The position numbers and the translations under genes are program-made. From the NCBI GenBank assembly GCA_007026445.1, contig VDMD01000007.1, forward strand, positions 1,108,608 to 1,172,607: DNA of 64,000 bases, given 5' to 3'. The notes beneath the pieces are model-generated. The model was not told the origin of the DNA and searched no databases. It worked only from the letters and a program-made list of their open reading frames with translations. This DNA comes from Schizophyllum amplum. Its lineage: Eukaryota > Basidiomycota > Agaricomycetes > Agaricales > Schizophyllaceae. Below, piece after piece: positions 22,273 to 34,100 of this stretch; within the stretch, counting starts at the first letter, position 1, and every line of letters begins with the position of its first letter.

Positions 22273-23811
22273 CTAAGGCTCTAAGAGGGCCTGCTCTATC
22301 CTATTCCATGTATAAAGACATAGCCAGGGCCACATAGAAGCGTCAGGAGTAATTATCGCCTGTATACCGGGTAGGACACTCCTCAGGAAGTCTACAATGT
22401 CTGACTCGTGGTCCATATACAGTTCGTTCTGAGATGTATGAACATCGAGAGTCAGCGGTCGAAGAAACGCCGGCCCATCCTCGCTCCCTCGGGGCTTGGG
22501 CGAGCTGCCGACATTTTGCAATGGGATATCGAGATACTGGAGCTCTGGGCAGCGTCGCGCTAGAGGCAGAAGATCTCGGATATGTGGCTCGTTGCGCAAC
22601 GACACCCTATAGTTGTGCAGCATGTCCCACTCGGGGGCGAGGCTAAGGCGACGGAGACGCGACCAGGCAGCAGATGTTGCGTTCAGCGCACCCGCGATAT
22701 CTGCGTCTTCATTCCGAAACACGATATTCGCGTCCTCCATGTTCGAGAATACCAGCAAGTCCGCGAGAAACGCGTCGGCTGGCCCTTGATCGCGCCGCGG
22801 TGTGTAGATGCAGAGCGTCGTAAGAGTCGATGCGTCGCAGAGAGCGCGGATTGCGGCGCAGAACTTCAGAAAGTCATCTCGCCCATCCGTCTCTCCCCAC
22901 TTCCTAATCCGGTCGCGTGACGGAATGGCCTCGAACGTGGTCAACGGCAGCTTCGCATTCGGCAGCTTGCGCAAGGCGGCCGTTGCAGCACCCAGGGACG
23001 TCGGCTTGAGCAAGCGGAGCACGCGCGGCCTGAAGGCGCTGCAGGCCGGATCGTCGCCAAAGTTCGCTCAGAAAGTATTCCCTGTTTGGGGCCGCAGGAC
23101 CTCGAAGACGTTCAGGTAGGGCAACGACCCCCGCGTGTTGAGCCAGTTCGCGAGGAATGGTTCGTGTGTGACGCGGATGTTTCGAAGCTGGCGCACGTCG
23201 CACAAGGCGCTCAGATGCTTCGTGTCGCTGCCGTAGGGCGTGAAGACTATCGAATCTTGCTCCACATGTATGGCGATCGTCTCAGGAATGCTAAAGTAGA
23301 GACGTGTGCCGATGCGAAGGGTGTGAAGCCTGGGAAGGATGCATGGGCGCTTGCCGAGCTTCTCGAGAAGGGTGGGATGCAGCCGCATTGGTGCCCTTAG
23401 GCAGTCATAACGGCTGTCGTCCAGGATCTTGATACGGCGCGCGTACTCGTCGAAGCGAGACCATAGCGCGGGCTTTGCGCGCTCGGGAGAGTAGCACAGA
23501 TGCGCCTATACAGAGCATATGTTAGAAGGGAATAGTATGGAGCCGCAGTGTTCACACACCTCACGAACAACCGAGCGCAATATCTTGCAGAGCAGAAAAA
23601 GCGAGCTTTGCGTTTCCCAGAGTATGTCAAGCGCGACCGAGCTAATGATCCTCGATACTGTGAGCAAGGATACCAGGTATCTGTTGTACAAAAGTTCTTC
23701 CGGCCACGGATCGTAGGAGCGCAATATCAAGTCTACCAGCTCATATGTTTGCGCAACAGAGCAAGCGGCAGAGAACATGTCACAGGAGTGAGGCTGAGGG
23801 CGATAGTTCAA
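22273..23811 (-). pseudogene. F-box-like protein, copy 4, one in-frame stop
   Basis: Exon 1 (from 23811, MNYRPQPHSC) carries the F-box core with ALDILWETQSSLF. It splices through a 54-nt intron into a frame with DEYARRIKILDD and PRLHTLRIG. That frame continues to the family end block (LLPLARRCPELQYLDI, then FLRSVLPGIQ) and stops at 22273. The only break seen is a TGA at 23070-23068, after RPQTGNTF, with family-like sequence resuming in the same frame directly after it. A single CGA-to-TGA change would explain this. If the stop is real the product is truncated to about half. An undetected intron or a base-call error is possible. Confidence 0.7.
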
Positions 23812-23974
23812 ACTTCGCGGTTTCGGCGGTCGCGGCCAACGCTGCCCAGAGAGTCAGTCACGCGCTAACTGTAAGTCACGTGACCACATTGTCTTCAAGG
23901 GCCGCTTGCAAGCCGCTTGCAACGCCCGTCAAAAGTGCCGATGGAAATCCATGGCTGACGCAGACATTTGACGG

Positions 23975-24218
23975 CACTAGAATTGGGATACAATAAAACC
24001 CGATGATTATTGCATGATTATTGAGAGTCCTTTGTGCAAGAGCCTTCGATAATCTACGTGGCGCTATCAGGTAGTATACTGAGCACCTGGCCAATCGGAG
24101 GCCTTACCGTTCTTTATGTCATTCAATCGACTCGTCTTCTTTATCCTTTGTTTACGCATAATTATCGCATCATAATCATGCAATAATCATCGGGGCTTAT
24201 TGAATCCCAATTGTAGTG
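23975..24218. mobile_element. CACTA-like MITE (244 bp)
   Basis: Both ends begin CACTA (CACTAGAATTGGGAT and, inverted, CACTACAATTGGGAT). They remain similar for about 45 bp through CCCGATGATTATTGCATGAT. The 3-bp repeat CGG flanks it (23972-23974 and 24219-24221). It is non-coding. The CACTA termini and 3-bp duplication fit the CACTA/EnSpm superfamily; the internal sequence is too short to confirm it. Confidence 0.82.
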
Positions 24219-24221
24219 CGG

Positions 24222-27072
24222 GTTCACTGCGAAAACCCTTTTTGGAGCTTATGGATATTCGATAATGATAAAGCCTTGCTCAACTGACCAAGATCTCACC
24301 GACCGGTCCTGAGGCCTGAGGGTGCGTCCAGGGCGCGCATCGTCGACACAGATCTACCACCAGATGCACTAACATACGACAGCAGGACGAACGTCGAGCA
24401 CGCAGGATATATTGACGGGGAAGACCACGGTACGCATTACGATGGAATAAATATACCAAGGCAGATTGAGTTCCAGCTTGAGCGCGACAGGCTCATTCAA
24501 ACTCGGGGCGAGATGAGTCTTCGTTCGTTGATCTGGGTGCCAGTGCGTAGCAGCCCGGTGAGTTGCGTAGGCCGTATCTATAGGCTTGAAATTGCGTCTG
24601 GGGCGTCGGGGAATGTCTTGCTCGATGACGTGGTCAGGTAAGCGAGCTCGTGGAGCTCGAGCAGGAGCTGCTCGGGGACGAGATCGCCTGACTGCTGAAC
24701 AAGTGAGCATGGGGAGGTAAACGGGGCACGCACGGGTTGAGATGGATTCTATCAGTCTGGCGCGACGAAAATGGAGGAGCGTCATCATGCAGGTTCCCTC
24801 CCGTTGGCAGTTGCAAGTGCATGTGACGGATGCCCGGGGCGAGGGGCTACAGCTGGCTTCCGGTCATTTGTTTGAATCGTCATTGTGCTCAAGAACGTGA
24901 TCGGGGAGCGCAAATGGTGCGTGAACGAAGGAGGTTTCTGCGGGGCAGTCAATTCTCAAGTAAGGTCAATTTGCGAAAGGCGCGCACCGTCTTGTCCGCT
25001 TCCGCGAGAGGCGAGAGCAAAGCTGATTAAATATCAAGAATAAGTAGGCGCTGAGAGATATCGGCGAGCATGTTGGCTTGATCGGACGGCGGCAGGATAG
25101 GCGACACGATAGACAGTCCATGCAGAATTCAAAGGTGCGGAACCAGTAAAAGCGACAGCTGAGCAGAGAGAAGCGAGGGTCTAAGGTTTGTTGGAGGCTT
25201 GTGGCCATGGGAGTGCGCAAAGAACGAGCACCGGGCCGAAGTCCTTTTCGCCTGTTTTGGGCTCGACGCAGCTCATCGTCCCCCGTGATGACCGTTGTCC
25301 TGCTCACCACGTAAATTACAGGCACTGTGGGTGCTGCTACCTTTTCGACAACACGTATGTTCGGGAAGACATTCAAGAATGTCCTCCCGCCTCATCTCGC
25401 ACACGGAGCGCTCGTCGGTGACTCGGCGCGGTTGTGTAGACTGGTGCGTGAACTTTCCTCTTGGGTTGGACATTGAATTGACTACCGGCAGACGCATCAG
25501 ATGCACCAGCGCACGGCTGCGACGTGTCAAGGGCTATCATCGGCTCGCTGACGACGGCATACGGCGCCCTGCAATTTGGCTCGTACCGCGGATATAGCCC
25601 CTCACCTTCGTCAAGACCCCCTCGTGGCATTCCCCTCCGCAAACCGCACCCACTGCTGTTTCCAGCCGGGCGAGCGCGTCAATATTGCGCATCGAGTGGT
25701 CTTGCTACTACTGCGAGGTGCGGCTGCCGTTATGCCATCCTGATCGCCAGACAGCATGTTCGCTCGTCTTGACGGCGGAGACCCGCTGAAGCTGTTGCCC
25801 AGTTATGTGCTTTACTTCGTTCAGATACGCCTCCCCTGTAAGTACGTACCGTCCGCTTGTATGAAGAAGTCTCCTTGCCACCTCTGTGTTGTTCCTTCTC
25901 AGTCTGTATTGTCGTACCTTCGAAGGTGAGTCTGTCTATCGGCCATACTGCTCAATTGGATTGTTCGCCTATGATGCAAGTTTGAGGAGCGGGAATAGCA
26001 AGATGAGCTCATTTATTCGTGGCTGTCGTCGGACATTGACTTCTTCGTAGCTCGCGCTTGCGTGCTCCCCTACAACTATTCGAGCATTGTCCGCTGTGTG
26101 GAGGCAGCTACAGGCGGCGTGCCTAGCGTGTAGATTCTGCTTCCGCCACTGCGATGGATGCGAAAAGGCAAGCTCGATTAGGGCGACGCTCGCAGGACTC
26201 AATGCGAGCACTCCGAGTCAGCGCTCAGCACCGGATACTTTTGATGCTAAGCCCTCGCAAGCCCGTCTCTTACCCGTCAGCGCTCCTCTTCTGCTACAGA
26301 GGAGATGGCGCCTTCATTGTGGAAGGTGCGTGTGACTCGAATATGCGCTCTATTGCGCACGTATCGGCGACGGATAGGGCTTACTCAGATGGTAAGCGCT
26401 ACAGCTTTCAAGAAGTACACTGAAGCTGATCACAGGTCACGCAGGGATACAGAGAAGTCTCTTGGCCATTGCAACCGCGATGGTGCTGCGCACCTTCATG
26501 TTCGTGACCAGAGCTATCGCTCGTCTGCGCGAGGTGAGCCGTCGCGCCGTCGAGACGTCGAATTCAGGCTGACCACGGAGCAGTGCTCAATCTACAGACC
26601 AGCACATAGTATCTGGATGACGCTGGTCGAGTTACACGAGCATCGTGGCGAGTCCTTTGTGAGTCGCCTTACGGTGTTGACGGGGCGGAACTCGGCCCGA
26701 TAAAAGGAATGCCCAAATTTGGCAACATGCACTTCAGTCACGTGACGTCAACCGTCCACGAGGTGTTGTTTTTCTGTTGTGATTCTAACTTTCCTTTCTG
26801 CCAGCCACCGCATCGACCAACAACTCTCGCATCGCTTACTTGCTCATAGCGATCCAACCCGGAACAGCAGCCATGCAAAACACTCAGGTCCTGTCTTTGT
26901 ATGTGTATAGAACGCAGAGACCGACCGGTGGCTGAGACTGACACTCTGCTTGCAGCGATGAGATAAGTCCCGAGGAATGGAGGGTACTTAGGGCGTACGA
27001 TGAGTCTGCGGCAATACCGCAGGACGCCACTCTCGGGCTCGGGTGCGTGCACTACTCTTTGTGTGATGCTGT
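24222..27072. other. No gene recognised
   Basis: Frames of 60-140 codons occur on both strands, and some splice-like signals are visible near 25.75-25.93 kb. A short possible exon pair there starts MFARLDGGDPLKLL. Nothing resembles a known family. The last few hundred bases may hold 5' leader or extra exons of the gene that starts at 27073. Confidence 0.35.
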
Positions 27073-29060
27073 ATGACCGACATGAATGCTAGGGCTGTGG
27101 ACTCTATGAACGATCCCGAACCGTTTCCAGCGGATGCTGACTCTTATCAGTACCCGCATCAACAAGGATCACAGGCCGCCTGGGATGAAGATTATTTGGG
27201 ACTCAATGGAGAGCGGGCTATCTCTAGCCATGACAATCTGGGCGTCAATGACTATGTTCCTGCCACCTACGACGACGCGCAGTACAGTTTGTTCAACACG
27301 CCTTTGAACGAAGTGCTCGGCGGCAATGCAGGCCTCTTGACCGTATCCGACAATGCGTACTCGGTCATCGCTGGAGGAACGACGCCTGCCCACCACACTC
27401 CTCCATTCCAAGGACCTCTTGCCTCATACGACCCCTCGGCGGACACGGGCTTAATCTTCGACACGCACTATCAATTTGCATTTCCAGACTCCCTCGCGCT
27501 TGGCTCTTCGTCGTCTCACACGCTATTCGACCAAGTTCAGGGCGTCTTCACGGAGCACGGGCCGCCCGAGGTGACGACCGCGCTTCCGGCTACGCACATT
27601 CAAGACCTTATCCCTGCACCATCTGTCTATCCAGCAACCTCCGCTGGATCCGAGGCATACGATGGTCTTCTCGGAAGCGACGCGCCGCCCGTCTCTTCGA
27701 GATCGTACCTCGCCGACTTGAGCGTACAACTCCAGACGACCGGTGGCGCTGCGCGTCGAGCACGTGTTCAAGCTGGACTCAAGCCCTATAAGCGAAGGTG
27801 AGCTGTCAGACGAAGCCACGCGGTCGGAGTTGCTGACCGTCAATCTGCAGGAATAAGAAAGAAGACATCGACAGCGAGCGGCAGGCGCCCGTCAATGTCC
27901 ACGCTATCACGTCCGAGGGCAAAGAGCTTTATGTCCCAAGTGACAAGCGCACGCTCCAGAAATGGGAAAAATTCGCTACTCGCCACGGCATGGACATTAA
28001 CGACGTCCTGCCCTACATCGCGGACGTGCGCACAAAATGCGAGTTCGAGGACGCGAACCACCATTGCGGCTAAGGAACGGCACGGGTAAACCGTGTATGT
28101 TCAAAACGAGAACCGTACCCGCACCGCCTACTACCGTACCCGTCATACATGGGCACGTGGGCGGTTGCGGTTTCACCCGCGGTTTCTGTGGCACACCGCG
28201 GTGCGAATACTGCGGTTAAACTGTGCAGTAATACCGCTAGAGGTATCGTTTTTCCCTGTCTATTCAAGCCTTTTGGGTTGTATTCAGTGCTATAAGCACA
28301 CCTATGCTCTATAAGGGGTACAAAATGGTCTGTCTGATGTCTCACGAAGGTTGCTGGCTGCACAGAACGTCGGCCACAACGCGCGAGGGGAATGTGTGAA
28401 CCAAAACGGCAAATGCCGAGAGCCACCTCGACCACAACCCCTGCATATAACAAGCACCTGCTCCTCCCGGGTGGTACTTGGGAGTTTGTATAGACTCTTT
28501 ATATATGGAAACCTGTTTTTATTCATTTTGTGTCTCTAAGCTAAGGCAGAACGTGCATTTTACGGCCATTGACCAAAAACCGCGGTAACCGGGCACGGTA
28601 TGGCGGTTCGACGCGGTTTGCCAACTTCCACTACCGTACCCGCACCGTGAGGAACCGCCACCCATACCCGCGCGGTACACCGCAACCCGCGCCTTTCCTT
28701 AATTGCGGCAACAAGGATATGTCACGCGGCGAAGCGCACGCGCACTTGAACGAGTACCTCACCTCCGTGTTCGGGAGGAGCCAGTCGACTGGGCAAACGG
28801 CGTCCTGTCCCTGGAAGGGCTGCCAGGCCTCTACGGGCAAGGACAAGGACAAAGCCACCTTGCGAAAGCACATGACGCGCACAGCGGGCGGGCCGCATTT
28901 CAAGATAAACCTGGTTCAGTGCCGATGGTGCGGGGTGGTGAAGGATCGGCCAGAATTGGTGTACGATCACCTGGTCAAAGATCAATGCGGGTCCCAGAAA
29001 GCAGTGTTGGACGCACGCGCGAAGGAGAAGCAGGCACTCGAAAAGCCAGCGAGCGGCTAA
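27073..29060 (+). pseudogene. Two-part zinc-finger protein, copy A, interrupted by a hAT-like element
   Basis: Exon 1 is 27073-27797 and exon 2 begins at 27851 after a 53-nt intron. The coding sequence is cut at 28070 by a 631-bp element and resumes at 28710, running to 29060. Without the insertion it encodes 431 residues and reads NHHCGNKDMSR across the joint. The N-terminal 230 residues are acidic and rich in Tyr/Ser/Pro. A basic segment (GLKPYKRR) spans the intron. The C-terminus has C-x4-C (CPWKGC) with a following H-x-T-R block, then C-x2-C (CRWC), a histidine and a final cysteine. The gene at 32324-33357 shares this C-terminus. I do not recognise the family; DNA or protein binding through zinc is inference. 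As it stands the frame hits TAA at the element's first bases, removing the zinc module. An upstream exon is possible. Confidence 0.75.
28071..28701. mobile_element. hAT-like non-autonomous element (631 bp) with 8-bp target duplication
   Basis: Inverted ends TAAGGAACGGC and TAAGGAAAGGC are flanked by the direct 8-bp repeat ATTGCGGC (28063-28070 and 28702-28709). The two ends are packed with repeated CCGTACCCGCACCG-type words, probably transposase-binding sites. There is no transposase frame. Its first bases supply a TAA stop to the host gene. Confidence 0.88.
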
Positions 29061-29664
29061 CCGCGCACTCGCCGTATATGGACGCGCGCACGGCCTCGGT
29101 GCTCCGTGACCCTTCTTCCGACCATGGTACTCAACATTCACTCGCCTCGAAGCTCAAAGGAGGCAGCTTGCGAGTGACTGCTATCCGCAACGGCAAGGCA
29201 GCTTGTCGCCTTTCCGTGTACGCCTCGGCATCATCGCCGCCTTGCTCGCGACTCCAGAGACCTGCGACAACCTCCAGCCTCAAAGGCGGTCCCTGCCTGT
29301 CCGTCCGGCGCCATCGCAATAGTAAGCCTCGAGGGATCACGACTGCAGCGCGTCTTGTACTACTTGCCACTCACTAGAGGTTTTGTCGCCCGGCTACTGC
29401 AGCGCTACGAAGCGTTCGTCGCCGGCCAGAAATTCCTCGGGCGCTCATACAAGTACTAGTGACTACTGTACTACAGAGAGACTTCCTGCCATAAGAGGCG
29501 CTCTGGACCTTTTTTTCCCCGTGTCTTGCAAGAATCGTACAGTGATATAGCTGGGTGTCCCATATAATCTCTTACAACATCGTTGTCCTGTGCGAAAATG
29601 TCATGATCATTTCAAGCCAGATATTACACAGAATATATGAGGGTAATTAGAGTACAACAAAGTG

Positions 29665-31598
29665 CTATTCTAGCGCTTTGCTAGGAGTCTCGCCCGCCTG
29701 ATTGATCAGGCGTGCAACACCTTTCCACCTCTCGTCCACTGCCGCAACGGCGTTCCACGCACAGATGAACTGTACCGACGGAAATATGCTGGCCAGAAAG
29801 GCCGCTACTTCGACGGCCTTAGCTCCTACGTCTCCCTTTCCCACATCAATGCCGACCTGGCGTGTCATCAGCAAATGAGCAGAATCATGCTCCAGAGGTC
29901 GAGGAACATCCTCGCCTACTCGGAGTGGGACGGACAAGACGCTCAGATGAGGACATCGTTGTGCAAATGGGGAAAGACCGGTCAACGTCGCGTGCCGGCG
30001 CGTCGCCAAGTCGGGATCCTCGAGATGTCTGTACTGAATACCCGGGGACGGATCGTTGCGGATGTAGATCCTCTTGAGTGCAGGCCAAGCGCGCGTGAGC
30101 ACATCAAGAACCTCGTCCACGTCGACAGTCGGCGAGTCCGCCAGATAGACGCACACTTCGTGCACGTTGGGAAATGCGCTGAGGTCGCTGAACATCAGTG
30201 CCGCGGACTCGTGGTGTGGACAGCGCGCTGTCGTCACAGTAAGGTATTCGAGGTATTCGAGATCCAGCCGGGCACGCAGTTCTCGGAATAGATCGTGTGT
30301 CGGCGTATGGTTAGTGGAAAGGGCAGGCTTCCGGCGGCTGTGGTGGAAGAAGGCGCGCAGGCGAAGCGGCTGGGAGGACATCTGAGATAGAATCAAGCGA
30401 GCATCTTCGTGTCGGGATGTTCCGGAGATGCCCAACGAGCGCAGCGTCCGGAAGCCTATCTGCAAAGGACGCCGGCCGATGCTTTTGGAAAGTCTGGGGA
30501 CGCCGATGAAGTGCAGCTTCTCGAGGAGGGGGAGATTGCGGAGGTGCGAGAGCACTTCGAGGTGGCGATCTGGAGGCATGGTGACCTCTCGCATGCGAGC
30601 GAGTGGGCAGAGTTGGCCGGCGTAGCACGAGTTTACGTCCCGTCGGACGACGAGAGCGGCATGGCCGTCGGCGAGAGGCTGTTCGAGGTCGATGAGGTGG
30701 TCGCCGTGTACAGGCAGTAGCATGCGCCTGGAGAGGCGTATGACGCGTGCTCGCGGTAGAAGGGGACCGCGACGAAGAACAGCAAATAGCAGGGCCCTAT
30801 CGATAAGAAGCCTATCCAACTCCCAGTGACCATATTTGGTGTTTTCAAAGGCTCTGATGCGTGTGGCGTAACGATTGAACGTTTCGTACTCGTCGTCAGT
30901 CAGCTCGAGCTGGTCGGGGTCACAGTCTTCTTCTTCGCATGCGTCGTCGTCAGACCTCTCAGACTCGCTACTGTAGTCTGATTTGCCATCGTCGGGCGCT
31001 TCTTGACCGCCGGAGTCCTCGTCCCAGCCGTGTTCATGGTCGTGGACTCCACTTGTCTCGCTGTCGTCGTTTGCGCGCTGATGGTCGCATGGAATCTTCA
31101 GAACCTGCGAGACCACAGCAGTAAGCACCTGCGCGGATGAGCAGCTATCTGACGCACCGGTACAGTTTCTAAAGTTGTCAAATCCGGGTCAATATCATCC
31201 AGATCGTATATTTCCCGGCCGTCAAAGTATCGTCTCAGCCTGACCGACCGGCGCTCGACCCGCGGTATGGTCCTGAAGAGCGGCGCCAGACTCGTCTGCC
31301 TTTCCCAGAGCACGTCGAGTGCGATGTCGCTGATGAAGCGGGAGACCGTGATCATTCGAGCAGCTACCACATAGTCGGGACGCCAGAGCTCGCATGCGAT
31401 CTTGCAGATCTCGAGGATAATTTCGTATATGGATGCTACGCGACTTGCAGCAGTAGGGAGTATGAAGATTGCGTTGTCTAACGCGGTAGCGTGCGGAGGC
31501 GTTTTTTGCAGAGGATCGAGAGCATCCATGGGCACTGCAGACCCAGTCAAAGTCGCCACCTGTGGTGTTGAGCCCGATGCGCTTGGTCGAGATGCCAT
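29665..31598 (-). CDS. F-box-like protein, copy 5 (intact, acidic-insert subfamily)
   Basis: Exons 31598-31158 and 31104-29665 encode 626 residues. The 53-nt intron is at the conserved phase-0 position before VLKIP. The F-box core is ASIYEIILEICKIA and ALDVLWERQTSLAPLF. Directly after the intron comes a strongly acidic segment rich in Asp/Glu/Ser (around residues 155-210), which also occurs in copy 8. LRR-like segments follow, and the end block is FLASIFPSVQFI. The likely role is substrate recognition in an SCF-type ubiquitin ligase, inferred from family architecture only. Confidence 0.82.
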
Positions 31599-32323
31599 TA
31601 GGTAGTCGGTTTGGCGCGAGTCGTGGTCAGCGTCAAAGGAGAGGGCAAGCCCTAAACGTGTTGGGCATGCGCGTCACAGCGGGTTGACACGCGGCGTAGA
31701 TCATGATGAGGGCACGAAGCAGGTTCCGACGGTCACGAGCTTCGGTACCGCCGGTATAACGTGGCACCTTGACTCGTTCATCTTGCCTTCAGCGTCGACC
31801 TCGCTTGATGCAAGCGAAGACAGGTGTGAACCACAGAGAAGAGACGTCGAGTGATGGAGAGAAGGTAATCACAGTTCAGAGAGCACATGGTTACACTATT
31901 ACCCCATTCGGCCTACCCATTGTTCTTGCCATCAAATCATCATCACGCGGCTTCCTCTGCGACGATCACCACTGTGGACTCTTCGTTGTCTTTCTCCTGA
32001 AGCCTGCTCAATGCATTCCTGTTTTGTCTGTCCCTCATAACTCTACTTTGGACTCTACGTATTCTTATCGAGCGTCTAGGTCTAGTATAAGTTCAGCGAA
32101 CGACCGTACGAGACCTCACCACGGCCTTTTCTCCACTCTACCGGCATTACTTAAATAACCAAATGGTTAGCAAGCCGTATGTATTAGTGCCTTGTACAGA
32201 CTCGTCTTTGTCGCTCCTTTCGACAGCATGTACGCAAGACCGCTCTTTCGCTGCATGGGCCTTCTATGGTGGCATACGAGCTTGTGGTGAGGGCTTGCGC
32301 GCGGTGGCAGACTCTTCACCACC
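31599..32323. other. Intergenic, no gene recognised
   Basis: The presumed promoters of F-box-like copy 5 (-) and the zinc-finger gene B (+) lie here. A 129-codon plus-strand frame (31769-32158) shows no recognisable domain. Confidence 0.45.
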
Positions 32324-33357
32324 ATGTCCTTAACAGATCTTCCCCTCCCAGAGTCCTTTGCACGATCTGAGGCGCCTCCCGCCCATATTGCTCCTCTCGA
32401 TGCTGCCGGCACGCGTCGTATGCCGGGCTCTTTCATGTATGATTCGTCCAACGAATTGAGCATACAGCCCTCGGCCACCGGTGGCACTACGCGTCGGGAG
32501 CCAAACCCACTTGTGATCAAGCTTCGTGTGCCAGCGTGAGTAGACCAACGCTTACTGCTCGTCTTCTCTTACTGATTTTCATTTACCGTAGTAGAAAAGA
32601 GTCTACGCACGACTCAGGACTCGATCACTCTGCACGACCCACTGAAAAGAGAGCGAAGCCCTCGGCCGCCGGTGGCACCAAGCGTCTGGCGCCAGAGCTA
32701 CTTGTTATGAAGCGTCGTATGCGAAGGTGAGTGATCCCAAGACTCACTCGTATTCGTTGACCAATCCCCAATGTCCATCGTAGTAGAAATCAACCTACAC
32801 GCGAGGAGCCCGAGCCTGCTACACGCCTCAAGATCCCTGGCATCCCTGAAGGGAATACGCCGTATACCCTGCCTACCGGTGACGATTCAGACAAGCCGCC
32901 ACGTGTTACGGTCCAGTGGCAGAAGCTCGCCAGAGACCTTGGCCTCCCTGTCGAGTACATCCTCCCAACCATAGAAGGTTGCTCTGCTGCATGTCAGATC
33001 GCGCACGATTGCGGCAACTATAAACCCTCTTCATCTAAGGACGCTTGCCAACACGTCTCCGACTATCTCATGGAAGAATTTGGAAAAGGGCCACATACAG
33101 GGAAGGGGCGTTCATGCCCGTGGAAGGGCTGCGAAAAGAACAAAGGGCGTTGGACGAAGGAAAATCTCCGACATCACCTCACACGCGGTGTTTGGCACTT
33201 CGCTGCCAACCAGGTCAGGTGTCGGTGGTGCGATTTGGTGGAGAGACGGCCGGAGGCCATCCGCTCACATCTGGAGAAAGGCGAATGTGGCCCTTTAGTC
33301 CACGCTTTGGAGCAGCTCGACAAGAAGGTCGAAGTGGTTGAGGAAGAAGCGGTTTGA
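32324..33357 (+). CDS. Two-part zinc-finger protein, copy B (intact)
   Basis: Three exons, 32324-32535, 32592-32726 and 32784-33357, encode 306 residues. Either of two tandem AG acceptors is possible at both introns, changing one residue each. The end of exon 1 and exon 2 are a tandem duplication: QPSATGGTTRRE in exon 1 and KPSAAGGTKRLA in exon 2, followed by similar L-V-(I/M)-K-x-R runs, with similar intron starts. Exon 3 holds a conserved helical block (VTVQWQKLARDLGLPVEYIL), a DCGNY turn, then CPWKGC with an LRHHLTR block, and CRWCDLVERRP with H and C ligands. Copy A has the same layout. I cannot name the domain. C2HC-like zinc binding is likely and nuclear location is suggested by the basic exons. 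Confidence 0.78.
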
Positions 33358-33529
33358 CATATTAGGTGCCACCAGGAGCACGCCTCGTACATCGAGACCA
33401 TTACAGTAATTTCTGCTCAACATCCGCGGCAAGTATTTCTTCATATTGCCGGCAGAGCGTTGCTCTGTAATGAAATTCGATTGAGTGGCACGCAGTAAGA
33501 ATAACTATTCTAAAGACACAGCACCGTGA

Positions 33530-34018
33530 CTACCTTGCAGACTGCAGTATGACACCTGTTTCCCCCGGATCCTTCACCTTTCGTTCAACCTCCTTCCACC
33601 TCTTAGACACCTCCGAACTCGCGTCGCAAGCAGAGATGAACCGTAGCGACGGGAATATGCTCACCACAAACGCGGCCACTTCATCTGTAACCGGGGGAGA
33701 GGGCGTGCCGATATTGACAGCATGGCAACCATATATAAGGAGGCCCATGTCTTTGTGGAGGCGGCTTCTGCAAACCCTGGGTAGGATAGGACCTCGGCGG
33801 AGGGTAGCGCAGTCTGCCGGTGAGTTGGCAGCCTCAGAGCCCCCGTCGGCTTCTTCAAGCTGATGACAAGACGCTATCTTCAAGACCTGAGGATATTTTA
33901 TGCCAGAACCGTAAGGTCCCATGACAGAGAACTGTGCAGATCAACGCACCTTCCGAATTCCAATCTCCGAGTACGGCATTTCCAAGTCGAAGAACTCCCA
34001 GCCGTCGTAAATACACGC
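33530..34018 (-). pseudogene. F-box-like protein, copy 6 (truncated remnant)
   Basis: The remnant starts abruptly at about 34018 with the end of exon 1 (DGWEFF, then a GTGCGT donor). It continues after the conserved intron with VLKIASCHQLEE and LRRGPILPRV, then HAVNIGTPS. It jumps directly to DEVAAFVVSIFPSLRFIS, so most of the LRR-like region is deleted. The closest relative here is copy 8. Upstream it is cut off by a repeat shared with 46561-46648. Confidence 0.72.
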
Positions 34019-34019
34019 T

Positions 34020-34100
34020 GCCGACGTCGGATGCGCTCGAAAAATCGTCGCGCCCGACGGCGGGAGGACCTTCAGCAAGGCTGGTGCAGCGGACATGGTA
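34020..34100 (+). repeat. Dispersed repeat, copy 1
   Basis: About 80 bp beginning CCGACGTCGGATGC recurs in reverse orientation at 46561-46648 with scattered differences and a small insertion. It abuts the truncated end of F-box-like copy 6. Confidence 0.6.

Noticed and set aside
31769..32158. 129-codon plus-strand frame
   Set aside because: No domain, no paralogue and no splice context.
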